A DNA stretch of 64,000 bases, taken from the NCBI GenBank assembly GCA_016720805.1, contig JADKJZ010000014.1:744001-808000 (forward strand), given 5' to 3'. This document shows, piece by piece, positions 54,773-63,986 of the stretch. A program made the position numbers and the translations under genes. The DNA is from Gemmatimonadota bacterium (GTDB lineage: Bacteria > Gemmatimonadota > Gemmatimonadetes > Gemmatimonadales > GWC2-71-9). The notes under the pieces were generated by a model. The model worked only from the letters and a program-made list of their open reading frames with translations. It did not search any database and had not been told where the DNA came from. The number at the start of each line of letters is the position of its first letter. Within the stretch, counting starts at the first letter, position 1.

Positions 54773-55852
54773 ATGACCTGGTTCCCCGATCTCGACGTCC
54801 CGCCCTTCGCGGACGCGCCGGTGGCGACGTTCCGCCCGGCGCCCGCCGACGGCGTGGTGCCGGACGGCTTCTTCTCGACGTCGAATCTGCCGACCTACGT
54901 TCGCCTCCCTGACGGGTGGGCGGTGCCGACCCGGCCGCGAATGGACTGCGTGATCGTTCAGCGCGGCGGGGAGCTGGAGACGGTTGAGCCACGGCGGGTG
55001 CGCGCCGGTGAACCGGTCGTGGTTGGCCTCGACGAGCAGGGCGCCGACGGGGTGGTGGTGTACGCGGAGGGGTTCCTCCGCGGGGCGCGTCGCGGCAACG
55101 AGTTCTCCTTCATGAGCACCGAAGTCTCCCGCGAACGGCCCGTCAACTACGAGGACCTCGCGGCGCAGTTGATCGCGCAGCGGGCCCGCGGCGGCTATCT
55201 CCTCTGGGTCGCCGGGCCGGCGCTGGTGCACTCGCGCGCGCGCGCCGACTTCGCCTGGTTCGTCGAGCAGGGCTTCGTGCAGGCGATGCTGGCGGGGAAT
55301 GCCGTGGCCGTCCATGACATGGAAGCCGCGGTCTATGGCACCACCCTCGGCATGGACCACGAGGGGCGCCCCACCGCCGGTGGCCATGGCCTGCATATGC
55401 GCGCGATCAACGCGGTGCGCGCCGCCGGGTCGATCGAGGCCGCGGTCGCCTCCGGGTTGGTCTCCGACGGGATCATGCACACCCTGGTGACGCGTGGCGT
55501 CCCCTACGTGCTGGCCGGATCGATCCGCGACGATGGGCCGCTCCCCGGGGTGTACACCGACGCGACCGCAGCGCAGGATGCCATGCGTGAACATGCCGTG
55601 CGCGCCACGGGCGCGGTCTTCATCGCCACCGCGCTGCACGCGATCGCCGTCGGCAACATGCTGCCGTCGTTCCATACGCAGAATCCGGAAGGACGGCCGG
55701 AACCACTGATGACGATCTGCGTCGACCAGACCGAGTTCGTCGTGAACAAGTTGAAGGACCGCGGGACGCATCAGGCGTTCGGCGTCGTCACCAATGCCCA
55801 GGACTTCCTCACCGTGCTTCGCACCTACGTTGAACGATGCTTGCCAGTCTGA
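54773..55852 (+). CDS. TIGR00300-family (LOR/SDH-like, ornithine cyclodeaminase-type) protein
   Basis: 359 residues. N-terminal part with GFFSTSNLPTYVRLPDGW and MDCVIVQRG matches the LOR/SDH conserved region; C-terminal part with VLAGSIRDDGPLPGVYTDA, AQDAMREH and TALHAIAVGNMLPSF matches the archaeal/cyanobacterial family linked to ornithine cyclodeamination (ornithine to proline and ammonia). An in-frame upstream extension overlaps the TonB gene and is rejected. It overlaps the next gene by 16 bases. Confidence 0.78.
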   Translation: MTWFPDLDVPPFADAPVATFRPAPADGVVPDGFFSTSNLPTYVRLPDGWAVPTRPRMDCVIVQRGGELETVEPRRVRAGEPVVVGLDEQGADGVVVYAEGFLRGARRGNEFSFMSTEVSRERPVNYEDLAAQLIAQRARGGYLLWVAGPALVHSRARADFAWFVEQGFVQAMLAGNAVAVHDMEAAVYGTTLGMDHEGRPTAGGHGLHMRAINAVRAAGSIEAAVASGLVSDGIMHTLVTRGVPYVLAGSIRDDGPLPGVYTDATAAQDAMREHAVRATGAVFIATALHAIAVGNMLPSFHTQNPEGRPEPLMTICVDQTEFVVNKLKDRGTHQAFGVVTNAQDFLTVLRTYVERCLPV

Positions 55853-56328
55853 CGCCGCGTGGTCCGGGCGAAGGCCCGCACTGGGAGCGCCTCGCGCTCT
55901 GGCTCCAGGACCAGATCCCGACGGCCGACGTCGATGGCGTCTGGGTCTTCCGCGTCCTCCGGCGTGACCTCGCCGAGTACGGGACGGCGGTGATCTCGCG
56001 CATCGACGGTGATCGTCGACGCATCTACACCGCCCGCTACACAGCCCTCATCAAGGGGAAGAAGCGCGGCGGCTTTGACGCGGTGATGGACGAGGTCGGC
56101 AGTGGTCCGCTCGAGGCGTTGCACGAGTTGCTCGCCCTCGTCCCGGTACGTGCCGACGACGAGGAGCCGCCGGTCCCGATCGAGGTCTCGCTCTGGTTCC
56201 CGCCGGTCGTGGTGCAGGAGGAGTTGCCGCTCGAGACCATGACCGCGGAGGCCGTCGAAGTCGACGAAGCCGTCGACGCTGCCGAGGCCGAGCTCGCCGC
56301 CGCCGACACCGGTGATGGCGACGACTGA
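55837..56328 (+). CDS. Conserved-looking protein of unknown function (163 aa)
   Basis: Not recognised. A folded N-terminal part (WERLALWLQDQIPTADVDGVW, DRRRIYTARYTALIKGKKRGGF, about residues 18-85) is followed by a Val/Pro region and a strongly acidic Ala/Glu/Asp tail from ~130. No membrane segment. Overlaps both neighbours (16 bases with the TIGR00300 gene, 14 with fur), so it is probably co-translated with them. Confidence 0.6.
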   Translation: MLASLTPRGPGEGPHWERLALWLQDQIPTADVDGVWVFRVLRRDLAEYGTAVISRIDGDRRRIYTARYTALIKGKKRGGFDAVMDEVGSGPLEALHELLALVPVRADDEEPPVPIEVSLWFPPVVVQEELPLETMTAEAVEVDEAVDAAEAELAAADTGDGDD

Positions 56329-56809
56329 CGCGGAGGCGGGTCGCGACCTCGGCGAGCGCTTCCGGCGCTGGCTCCGGGAGCGCCATCTCCCGGTGACCCG
56401 CCAGCGCGACCTCGTCGCGCTGGCGGTCTTCTCGGGCGGTCGGCACCTCTCCGTCGACGCGATCCAGCGTCAGCTGCGGGATCAGGGCCACAAGATCGGC
56501 CTGGCCACGATCTATCGCTCGCTCGAGGTGCTGGTGGAGAGCGGACTCGTGCGGCAACTCGACTTCGGCGAGGGCTTCAAGCGCTGGGAGGCGAAGCGGC
56601 AGGGATCGCCGCACGGCCACCTGGTATGCGCCCGATGCAGCGTGGTCACCGAATTCTCGACCGATCGGTTCGAGCGGATCCTGCCGCTGGTGGCGGATGA
56701 ACACGGCTTCCTGCTCCAGCGCCACCGCGTCGAGATCCACGGCCTCTGTCGTGCCTGTCGTGACGCGGAAGTCGGCGTGCTGGCGCGCGCCGGTCGGCAG
56801 GGCGGGTGA
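56315..56809 (+). CDS. Fur-family transcriptional regulator
   Basis: 164 residues from the ATG at 56315 (a GTG one codon upstream is possible). Winged helix: LPVTRQRDLVALAVF, HLSVDAIQRQL, KIGLATIYRSLEVLVESGLV. Dimerisation domain with HLVCARC and CRAC, two CxxC pairs that bind structural zinc, and HGHLVC-like HGHLV for the regulatory metal. Fur, Zur or PerR type cannot be decided. It overlaps the next gene (GTGA). Confidence 0.9.
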   Translation: MATTDAEAGRDLGERFRRWLRERHLPVTRQRDLVALAVFSGGRHLSVDAIQRQLRDQGHKIGLATIYRSLEVLVESGLVRQLDFGEGFKRWEAKRQGSPHGHLVCARCSVVTEFSTDRFERILPLVADEHGFLLQRHRVEIHGLCRACRDAEVGVLARAGRQGG

Positions 56810-57531
56810 CCGAGGGCGCCTTCGGACCGTTGGTCGCCTTCACCGGCGGCCTGCTCTCGTTTCTGTCGCCGTGCGTGCTGCCACTGGTGCCGAGCTACCT
56901 CGGCTTTCTCACCGGGATGACGCTCGACGAGATGACCGATCGGCGGCACCACGCCGTGCTGCACGCGATCCTCTTCGTCTCCGGCTTCACCCTCGTGTTC
57001 GTCCTGCTCGGGGCCGGTGCCACCGCGCTTGGTGCCGCGCTCGCGTACAACAAGCTGCGCCTCGCCCGGATCGGCGGGGTGCTGATCATCGCCTTCGGCT
57101 TGTACATGATGGGGGCGGTGAAGATCAACGCCTTTGACCGAGACCAACGCGTGCACCTCGACCGGAAGCCGATCGGCTACCTCGGCTCGGTGCTGGTGGG
57201 GATGGCGTTTGCGGCCGGATGGACGCCCTGCATCGGGCCGATCCTCGGCGGCATTCTCGGCATGGCGGGCACCAGCGGTGACGTCACGCATGGCGTGTTG
57301 CTGTTGCTGGCGTACTCGGCGGGGCTCGCGGTGCCTTTTCTGGTGGCCGCGTTCGCCGTCGATTCGTTTCGCGCCTGGTTCACGCGCTTCCGCCGGTGGA
57401 TGCCGTGGTTGCAGCGCGCCAGCGGCCTGGTGATGGTGGTGGTGGGGATCCTGCTGGTCACCGGAGAGTTCACGCGACTCGCCGGGATGTTGAGTGCGAT
57501 GACGCCGGGGTGGCTGTCGCGGCGGTTGTAG
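56806..57531 (+). CDS. CcdA/DsbD-type thiol-disulfide membrane protein
   Basis: 241 residues, GTG start, about six membrane helices. The two reactive Cys lie in FLSPCVLPLVPSY (TM1) and GWTPCIGPILGG (TM4), as in CcdA, which passes reducing power across the membrane for cytochrome c maturation or other envelope thiols. Shares an operon with a Fur-type regulator. Its stop is 2 bp from the convergent ABC exporter. Confidence 0.92.
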   Translation: MTEGAFGPLVAFTGGLLSFLSPCVLPLVPSYLGFLTGMTLDEMTDRRHHAVLHAILFVSGFTLVFVLLGAGATALGAALAYNKLRLARIGGVLIIAFGLYMMGAVKINAFDRDQRVHLDRKPIGYLGSVLVGMAFAAGWTPCIGPILGGILGMAGTSGDVTHGVLLLLAYSAGLAVPFLVAAFAVDSFRAWFTRFRRWMPWLQRASGLVMVVVGILLVTGEFTRLAGMLSAMTPGWLSRRL

Positions 57532-57533
57532 CC

Positions 57534-59279
57534 CTACGCCAGGCTCTCCTCGAGCTCCTGCCGACTCAACAACGCCACATAGCGTCCCCCCTTCGCCATC
57601 AACGCCTCGTGGCTACCGCGCTCCACGATCGTGGCATCGTCGAGCACGATGATCTCGTCGGCGTCGCGCACAGCCGAGAAGCGATGCGAGATGATCAGGC
57701 AGGTGCGTCCCACCATCGCACCGCGCAGCGCCGCGAGGATGTCTTCCTCCGTTTGCGCGTCCACCGCGCTCAACGCATCGTCGAGCACCAGTACGGGCGG
57801 CTGCCGGACCAGCGCGCGCGCGATCGCCGCGCGCTGCCGCTGCCCGCCCGAGAGGTTGATGCCGCGCTCGCCGAGCATCGTGGCCCACCCCTGAGGCAAG
57901 TCGGGCAGCGCCTGATCGAGGCGGGAGACACGCGCCGCCTCGTCGAGTCGGCCATCATCGGGCGAGCCAAGGAGGACGTTCTCGCGCAGCGTGTCGGAGA
58001 AGAGGAAGGTCTCCTGCGGCACCATGCCAACCGCTGCGCGCAGCTCCGCCAGCGCCAGCGTCCGGATGTCGATCCCGTCGAGCAGGATGCGGCCCCGATC
58101 CGGGTCGTACGTCCGCACGACCAGTTCGGCGATCGTGGTCTTGCCGCTGCCCGTGGCGCCGACGATGCCGAGCACTTTGCCGGCTTCCACGGTAAAGGAG
58201 ACCTCCCGCAGGACCCAATCGCGCTCGGCCCCCGGGTAGCGGAACCACACCGCCTCAAAGGCCAGGCGGCGTGGGCCTTCGGCCGGTGGGAGGGCCACCG
58301 GGTGTGCGGGCTCGGTGATGTCGGGCGTCTCCTCCAACAGCGCCTGAACGCGATCCGAGGCGGCGTCGCCGCGTTGGAGCAGCGAGATGGCCCATCCGAG
58401 TGCGATCATCGGCCAGACGAGTGTGGCGAGGTAGACTCCAAATGCCACGAAGCCGCCGATGGTCATGGCGCCGGTGAGGACGAGGCGGCCGCCGAAGATC
58501 ATCGCGATCACGGCGCCGAGACCGCCGAGGAAGGTCAGCAGGGGATGAAAGATTCCCTGGCCGCGGGCGAGGGCGAGGTTGCTGGCGACATAGCCGCGAT
58601 CGAGCCCGTGAAAGAGGGTCGTCTCGGCCGATTCCTGTGCGTAGGCGCGGACAATCCGGACGCCGGCCAGGTGCTCCTGCACGAACGAGGAGATGTTGCC
58701 GAACTGGTCCTGCACGGCGAGCGCTCGACGATGGACTTCGCCACCGATGATGACCATCACCAGCGGCAGTCCAAGCGTCGGGAGCAGTGCCCAGAGGGTG
58801 AGTGTCGGAGAGAGGGCGAGCATCATCGGCACGATCATGATGGCGCGCACGGTGGTGTCGACGAGGTACATGATGGCGGGGCCGGCGACCATGCGGAGGG
58901 CGAGCAGGTCGTTCGTCGCACGGGCCATCAGATCGCCGACGGGGAATCGCTGGTGGAAGGGGGCAGAGAGCCCCATCAGTCGTCGGAAGAGGTCGTTGCG
59001 CAGGTCGGTCTCGACCTCGCGGGACGCCCCATTGAGTCGGTGGCGCATGCCGAAGCGGAGCACCCCACTGGCCAAGGCCAGGCCCGCGACCCACAGGGCC
59101 GCGGTGGCGACCCCCCGGGCGGCGCCAGGTCCAGCGGTCGCCAGGATGTCGATGCCGCGTTGGACGTAGCGCGGACCGAGGGTAGCGAAGAAATTGGATG
59201 CCAGCAGGGAGAGGAAGCCGACCCAGTAGGCTGCCGCATGACGGCGGAGATAGGGCAGGAGTCGGCGTAGCGCGCGCAT
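57534..59279 (-). CDS. ABC exporter, fused permease and ATPase (MsbA/BmrA type)
   Basis: 581 residues. Six-helix transmembrane domain (residues ~1-310), then an ATPase domain: Walker A GATGSGKT, Q-loop VPQETFLF, signature NLSGGQRQRAAIARAL, Walker B VLVLDDALSAVD and H-loop IISHR. As a half-transporter it works as a homo- or heterodimer; no partner is adjacent. Lipid or drug export is usual for the family. Substrate unknown. Confidence 0.95.
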   Translation of the reverse strand: MRALRRLLPYLRRHAAAYWVGFLSLLASNFFATLGPRYVQRGIDILATAGPGAARGVATAALWVAGLALASGVLRFGMRHRLNGASREVETDLRNDLFRRLMGLSAPFHQRFPVGDLMARATNDLLALRMVAGPAIMYLVDTTVRAIMIVPMMLALSPTLTLWALLPTLGLPLVMVIIGGEVHRRALAVQDQFGNISSFVQEHLAGVRIVRAYAQESAETTLFHGLDRGYVASNLALARGQGIFHPLLTFLGGLGAVIAMIFGGRLVLTGAMTIGGFVAFGVYLATLVWPMIALGWAISLLQRGDAASDRVQALLEETPDITEPAHPVALPPAEGPRRLAFEAVWFRYPGAERDWVLREVSFTVEAGKVLGIVGATGSGKTTIAELVVRTYDPDRGRILLDGIDIRTLALAELRAAVGMVPQETFLFSDTLRENVLLGSPDDGRLDEAARVSRLDQALPDLPQGWATMLGERGINLSGGQRQRAAIARALVRQPPVLVLDDALSAVDAQTEEDILAALRGAMVGRTCLIISHRFSAVRDADEIIVLDDATIVERGSHEALMAKGGRYVALLSRQELEESLA

Positions 59280-59285
59280 CGGGGA

Positions 59286-59314
59286 AAGGTATCCCCGATC
59301 CGATCACGGATCAC
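59286..59314 (-). promoter_or_regulatory. Promoter for the ABC exporter, probably leaderless
   Basis: On the minus strand: GTGATC (59314-59309), a 17-nt spacer, TACCTT (59291-59286), then 6 nt to the ATG at 59279. It occupies the 48-bp gap shared with the divergent lipoprotein gene, which instead has a normal AGGAG RBS. Confidence 0.45.
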
Positions 59315-59327
59315 CCAGGAGTCCCGA

Positions 59328-60125
59328 ATGAACGACCGCCGGATTGTCCTTGCCACTGTCCTTGCCCTGGCCCTCGCGGCCTGCGGCGAGAAGACCGCCG
59401 ACGGTGGAAATGCCCTCGGTACCGATTCCCTGGTGCCGATCGCCGATGTCCCCGCACTTGATACCAGCAAGCCGGCCCCTCCGCCGGAGACGGTCTTCGT
59501 GAAGACGCCGCCGCCGCCGCGGGCAACCGCCACGCGGCCAGTCACGACTCGGCCGAGCCCGGCGCCGGTATCTCCCGCCCCTGCTCCGACGCCCAGCAAC
59601 ACCGCCGCCGCGACCTTGGTGAGCGGGACGACGCTGTCGACGGTGACACTGGACTCGGTCCACTCGCAATACACCCGCGTGGGCGACCCGATCCGCGTCC
59701 GCGTCTCGAATGACGTGAGCAGCTCGACCGGCCGGGTGATCATCCCCGCCGGTTCGGTGATCACGCTGGCTGTCACGGCGATCGGTCAGGCCAACAACCG
59801 CGGCGAGAAGGGGACGTTGTCGCTCGCCGGTCGCTCGGTGGAGATCAACGGGCAGAGCTACCCGATCACCGCCGCCGCGACCGATTACGAGTATGAGATG
59901 AAGGCGCGTGGCGTCGGCGCGACCGACGTGGCCCGTACCGGTGCTGGTGCCGCGGCCGGCGCGATCATCGGACGCGTCATCGGCGGCAAGACGGGCACGA
60001 TCGTCGGGGCCGTCGGTGGTGGGGCGGCCGGAGCCGCGGTGGCCGCCAAGTCGGCCAACCGCGACATCATCGTGCACGCCGGCAAGGCGATGACCATCAC
60101 CCTGCGCGACGACTTCGCGAAGTAA
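59328..60125 (+). CDS. Lipoprotein with Pro-rich linker and glycine-zipper domain
   Basis: 265 residues. Signal with lipobox LAAC (Cys19). A Pro/Thr/Ala-rich linker (about 50-95) leads to a beta domain (TLVSGTTLSTVTLDSV to KAMTITLRDDF). Within it an Ala/Gly-rich hydrophobic stretch (GAGAAAGAIIGRVIGG, GGGAAGAAVAAK) resembles a glycine-zipper, as in SlyB-like outer-membrane proteins. Likely periplasmic or outer-membrane; function unknown. RBS AGGAG. Confidence 0.8.
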   Translation: MNDRRIVLATVLALALAACGEKTADGGNALGTDSLVPIADVPALDTSKPAPPPETVFVKTPPPPRATATRPVTTRPSPAPVSPAPAPTPSNTAAATLVSGTTLSTVTLDSVHSQYTRVGDPIRVRVSNDVSSSTGRVIIPAGSVITLAVTAIGQANNRGEKGTLSLAGRSVEINGQSYPITAAATDYEYEMKARGVGATDVARTGAGAAAGAIIGRVIGGKTGTIVGAVGGGAAGAAVAAKSANRDIIVHAGKAMTITLRDDFAK

Positions 60126-60131
60126 CGACGG

Positions 60132-61859
60132 CTAGTATCCCGAGGGGCCCCCGCCAAGGCGGGGGTCACTCACCCCCTGCCAGCCGCCCTTGATGCGGGC
60201 GATCGCCTGCACATCTCCCATCCCGCCGCTGTTCTGCACCGAGTGCCCCATCGCCTTCAGCCAGGCGATCGCCGCTGGCGCGAAGCCGCCCGGCCCTTCC
60301 ATCCGCATCTGGTCAGGTAACCCCTGCTCGTGCATCCGCGGGGCCTCCACCGCATCCCGCAGTGACATCCCGTGGTCGATCACGTTGCTGATGACGTGGT
60401 AGACCTGGGTGATGATCGTCGGACCGCCGGGGGTCCCCACGACCAGTCGCAGCGCCCCGCTCGGGTCGACCACGATGCTCGGCGTCATCGCCGAGAGCAT
60501 GCGCTTCCCCGGCTTGATCGCATTCACCTCGCCTTGCACGAGGCCATACATGTTGGCGGTGCCCGGTGCGGCGGCGAAGTCATCCATCTCGTCGTTGAGG
60601 AGGAAGCCGGCGCCGGCAACCGTCACGTGCGAGCCGTACGAGTTGTTCAGCGTCGTCGTGGTCGAGACGACGTTGCCGTCGGCATCCGCCACGGAATAGT
60701 GCGTGGTGCTGTTGCCGTCGCGGATGCCGGCGTCGAAGGCGGGCGTCGGGGTGTGCCGCGCGAGGCTGATCCGGCTCCGCAGCAGCGCGGCATGCTCCTT
60801 TGAGAGGAGGCGCGCCACCGGGACCGGCTCGAAGTCGGGATCGGCCAGCAGCGAATTGCGTTCGGTGAAGGCCGAGCGCATTGCCTCCGACTCGCGATGC
60901 AGCAGCGACACCGACCCGAACGGCGGCATCGGGCCCCACCCTTCGAGGATGTTCAGCATCATCGCGAGCGTGATGCCGCCCGAAGAGGCCGGCGGCATCG
61001 AGTAGATGGTCCAGCCGCGATAGTTGATGTTGATCGGCGTGCGCCACTTCGGCTGGTAGGCCGCGAGGTCGGCGTGGGAGATGATGCCGCCGCCACGCGC
61101 CATCTCGGCCACGATGGCGTCGGCCACCCATCCCTTGTAGAAACCGTCGCGTCCGCGGGCGCTGATCGCCGCCAACGTCTTGGCGAGTTCGGGCTGCTTG
61201 AACACCGTCCCCGGCGTCGGCTCCTTGCCGTTGATGACGAACTGTGCCGCCGAGGCGGGATACTCCTTGAGTCGTGCGATGTGACCGCGCAACGAACGGG
61301 ACCGCGAGGAGTCGATGAGGAAGCCGTCCCGCGCCAAGGCGATGGCCGGCGCGAGCAACCGCTTGAGTGGCAGCTTGCCGTACTTCCGGTGTGCCTCCAG
61401 CATGCCGGCCACGGAACCCGGCACGCCCGAGGCCAGATGGCCGTAGACGCTCTTGTCGGTCAACTTCCCGTTGGCATCGAGGTACATGTCGCGTGAGGCC
61501 TTGCCGGGCGCCGTCTCCCGGTAATCCAGCGACGCGACGGTGCCATCCTTGAGGCGGATCATCATGAAGCCGCCGCCGCCGATGTTGCCCGCCTCGGGGT
61601 GGGTCACCGCGAGGGCGAAGCCGACGGCCACGGCGGCATCGACGGCGTTGCCGCCGGCGCGCATGATGTCGCGGCCGACGTCGCTGGCGATCGGATTGCC
61701 CGAGGCGACCATCGCGGAGGGCGCCTCGAGAACGCGGGCCTTGCCGGTATAGCGGAAGGCGGTCGGCAGGGTCGTGGCCTGCTGGGCCGCGAGCGCGGCA
61801 AACGGCAACAGGAGGGCCAGCGCGGCGGAACGCCAGGCACGGCGCGTCGATCGGATCAC
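60132..61859 (-). CDS. ggt: Gamma-glutamyltransferase
   Basis: 575 residues from a GTG at 61859 preceded by GAGGAA; longer in-frame readings run into murQ and are rejected. Signal peptide (SAALALLLPFAALAAQ). Ntn-hydrolase that self-cleaves before T385 in NSTTHYSVADADGN to give the small subunit. GNIGGGGFMM and PPASSGGITLAMMLNILE are family blocks. Acts on glutathione and gamma-glutamyl peptides in the periplasm. Its last 15 codons include a terminator-type hairpin. Confidence 0.94.
   Translation of the reverse strand: MIRSTRRAWRSAALALLLPFAALAAQQATTLPTAFRYTGKARVLEAPSAMVASGNPIASDVGRDIMRAGGNAVDAAVAVGFALAVTHPEAGNIGGGGFMMIRLKDGTVASLDYRETAPGKASRDMYLDANGKLTDKSVYGHLASGVPGSVAGMLEAHRKYGKLPLKRLLAPAIALARDGFLIDSSRSRSLRGHIARLKEYPASAAQFVINGKEPTPGTVFKQPELAKTLAAISARGRDGFYKGWVADAIVAEMARGGGIISHADLAAYQPKWRTPININYRGWTIYSMPPASSGGITLAMMLNILEGWGPMPPFGSVSLLHRESEAMRSAFTERNSLLADPDFEPVPVARLLSKEHAALLRSRISLARHTPTPAFDAGIRDGNSTTHYSVADADGNVVSTTTTLNNSYGSHVTVAGAGFLLNDEMDDFAAAPGTANMYGLVQGEVNAIKPGKRMLSAMTPSIVVDPSGALRLVVGTPGGPTIITQVYHVISNVIDHGMSLRDAVEAPRMHEQGLPDQMRMEGPGGFAPAAIAWLKAMGHSVQNSGGMGDVQAIARIKGGWQGVSDPRLGGGPSGY
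60148..60165. terminator. Hairpin within the 3' end of ggt
   Basis: CCCCCGCC (60148-60155), AA, GGCGGGGG (60158-60165). It encodes part of the Ggt C-terminal tail (PRLGGGPSGY) and can serve both ggt and the convergent lipoprotein gene, which ends only 6 bp away from ggt. Confidence 0.5.
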
Positions 61860-61959
61860 GGCTTCCTCGGGGATCGGGCGATTGGCGGAGTTGTAGCCCC
61901 TTCGGGCCAGCCGTAACTTAAAGCGCCGCACCTGCCCTCGCACCCATGCCGGTTGCCCC

Positions 61960-62880
61960 ATGACCTCCCGTCTGCGCAGCACCGAGCGTCGCAATCCCCG
62001 CTCGACCGACCTCGACCTGCTCGAGCCCTCGGCGCTGGTCGAGCTCTTCGTCGCCGAGGAGGCCCGGGTCCCCGCCGCGATCGAATCCGCGCGTGCGTCG
62101 ATCGCCGCCGCCATGGCGCTGATCGAGGCGGCTTTCCGTCGCGGTGGCCGCCTGACGTATGTGGGCGCCGGGACGTCCGGACGGCTCGGCGTCCTCGATG
62201 CCTCGGAATGCCCACCGACCTTCGGCACGCCGCCGACGATGGTGCAGGGCATCATCGCCGGCGGCCCGGAGGCGCTGGTGCGTTCCGTCGAGGGGGCCGA
62301 GGACGATCTCGCGGCCGGCGGAGCCGCCGTCGAGGCGCGCGCCGTCGGCGTCGACGATGTCGTCGTCGGCATCGCGGCGAGTGGCACCACCCCGTTCGTC
62401 CATGGGGCGCTGCAATGCGCCGCCGCGCGGGGCGCGCGCACCGTCTTCTTCAGCTGCGCCGAGCCGCCCGCGGCGATGGTCAGCCTGGTCGATGTCGTCA
62501 TCCACGTGGATGTCGGCCCGGAACTGGTCACTGGGTCGACCCGGCTCAAGGCCGGCACTGCCACCAAGCTGGTCCTGAACATGCTCACGACCGGCGCCAT
62601 GGTGCGGATCGGCAAGACGTGGGGCAACCTGATGGTCGATGTGCAGGTGACCAATGCGAAGCTCGAGGATCGCGGCGAACGCATCGTGATGGAGGCGACC
62701 GGCGCCCCGCGTGCGGCGGCGCGCACCGCGATTCATGCCGCGGGCGGTCGCGTCCGCACCGCGATCGTGATGTTGCACGAGGGCGTCGATGCCGTGGCCG
62801 CCGAGGCACGACTCGTCGCGGTCGATCGCCGGTTGCGCGCCATCGTTGGCGATCCGCCACCGATTGCGGAGCCGGCATGA
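61960..62880 (+). CDS. murQ: N-acetylmuramic acid 6-phosphate etherase
   Basis: 306 residues. SIS-domain lyase that splits MurNAc-6-phosphate into GlcNAc-6-phosphate and lactate. It starts MTSRLRSTERRNPRSTDLDLLE; GRLTYVGAGTSGRLGVLDASECPPTF is the family signature and IAASGTTPFVHGAL follows. Its stop overlaps anmK (ATGA), so both recycle anhydro-muropeptide sugars together. No clear promoter in the 100-bp gap to ggt. Confidence 0.96.
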   Translation: MTSRLRSTERRNPRSTDLDLLEPSALVELFVAEEARVPAAIESARASIAAAMALIEAAFRRGGRLTYVGAGTSGRLGVLDASECPPTFGTPPTMVQGIIAGGPEALVRSVEGAEDDLAAGGAAVEARAVGVDDVVVGIAASGTTPFVHGALQCAAARGARTVFFSCAEPPAAMVSLVDVVIHVDVGPELVTGSTRLKAGTATKLVLNMLTTGAMVRIGKTWGNLMVDVQVTNAKLEDRGERIVMEATGAPRAAARTAIHAAGGRVRTAIVMLHEGVDAVAAEARLVAVDRRLRAIVGDPPPIAEPA

Positions 62881-63986
62881 CGCAGGCACCGATGCTGCTG
62901 GTCGGGCTGATGTCGGGAACGTCGCTCGACGGCGTCGATGCCGCGTTGGTGAAGATCGCCGGTCCCACGCGTGTCGACCTCCTCGGTTTCGTGCATCGGG
63001 CCTACTCTGCCGCAGAGCGTGCGCAGATCGAGGGGGTGCTCGCCGGTGCGTCGATCGCCGAGACGGCGCACCTGCACGTCGCGCTGGCCGAGTGGGCCGC
63101 CGAGGCGATCGACACCCTCCTCGAGTCGACGCACACCCGCGCCGACGCCCTCGCGGCCATCGCCTTTCCCGGGCAGACGATGTGGCATGAGCCACCACGC
63201 GTGACGCTCCAACTTGGCGAACCGGCCGTGCTGGCCGAGCGGTTCGGCGTGCGCATCGTTTCGAACCTGCGGGCCCGCGATGTCGCCGCCGGTGGCCAAG
63301 GTGCGCCGCTCGTCCCGATCGTCGATGCGATGCTCTTCGGCGCGGCGGGCCACGCTCGGGTGCTGCTCAACATCGGTGGCATGGCGAACGTGACCTGGGT
63401 GCCGCCCCATGGTGGGCTCGATGGTGTGGTGGGGGCCGATACCGGGCCGGGGATGGCGATCATCGATGAGTTGGCGCGCCGTGCGGTGCCGGGGCTGCCG
63501 TTCGACACCGACGGCGCGGTGGCGCGCGCGGGCCGCGTGCAGGAGGAGTTCCTGGCGGAGTTGCTGGCCGATCCCTTCTTTGCCGCTCCGCCGCCGCGCA
63601 GCACGGGCCGGGAACGCTTCGGGCGCGACTACGCCGAGGCGATCGCCACCCGCTGTCCGGGACCCGATGGCGTGCGGACGGCGGTCGCCTTGACGGTGGA
63701 GGGGATTGCGCGGTTCGCCGCCGACTTCCTGCCACCGTTCACGGAATTGGTGGTGGCCGGTGGTGGCAGTCGGCATCCGGTGGTGATGGCGGAGTTGTCA
63801 CGGCGGTTCGCGGCGCAGGACGTGACGGTCGGCGCCTTCGACGAGTTGTTCTTCGCGGCGGAGGCGAAGGAGGCGGTGGCGTTCGCGATGTTGGGATGGC
63901 TGACGCTGCACGGACAACCGGGGAACCTGCCGGCCGTCACCGGCGCCGCCGGGCCGCGGGTGCTCGGCTGCATCACCCCGCCGTGA
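62877..63986 (+). CDS. anmK: Anhydro-N-acetylmuramic acid kinase
   Basis: 369 residues. Phosphorylates and hydrolyses 1,6-anhydro-MurNAc to MurNAc-6-phosphate, the substrate of MurQ. MSGTSLDGVD (12-21) binds ATP; FPGQTMWHEP, LNIGGMANVTWV and GADTGPGM are family motifs, and VVAGGGSRHPVVMAEL closes the ATPase fold. The ATG at 62877 overlaps the murQ stop; the frame is open further upstream but that is murQ DNA. 14 bp remain to the window end. Confidence 0.96.
   Translation: MTQAPMLLVGLMSGTSLDGVDAALVKIAGPTRVDLLGFVHRAYSAAERAQIEGVLAGASIAETAHLHVALAEWAAEAIDTLLESTHTRADALAAIAFPGQTMWHEPPRVTLQLGEPAVLAERFGVRIVSNLRARDVAAGGQGAPLVPIVDAMLFGAAGHARVLLNIGGMANVTWVPPHGGLDGVVGADTGPGMAIIDELARRAVPGLPFDTDGAVARAGRVQEEFLAELLADPFFAAPPPRSTGRERFGRDYAEAIATRCPGPDGVRTAVALTVEGIARFAADFLPPFTELVVAGGGSRHPVVMAELSRRFAAQDVTVGAFDELFFAAEAKEAVAFAMLGWLTLHGQPGNLPAVTGAAGPRVLGCITPP

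Noticed and set aside
61860..62726. Long N-terminal extension of Ggt over murQ
   Set aside because: It would overlap murQ antisense; a signal peptide and SD-like GAGGAA support the GTG at 61859.
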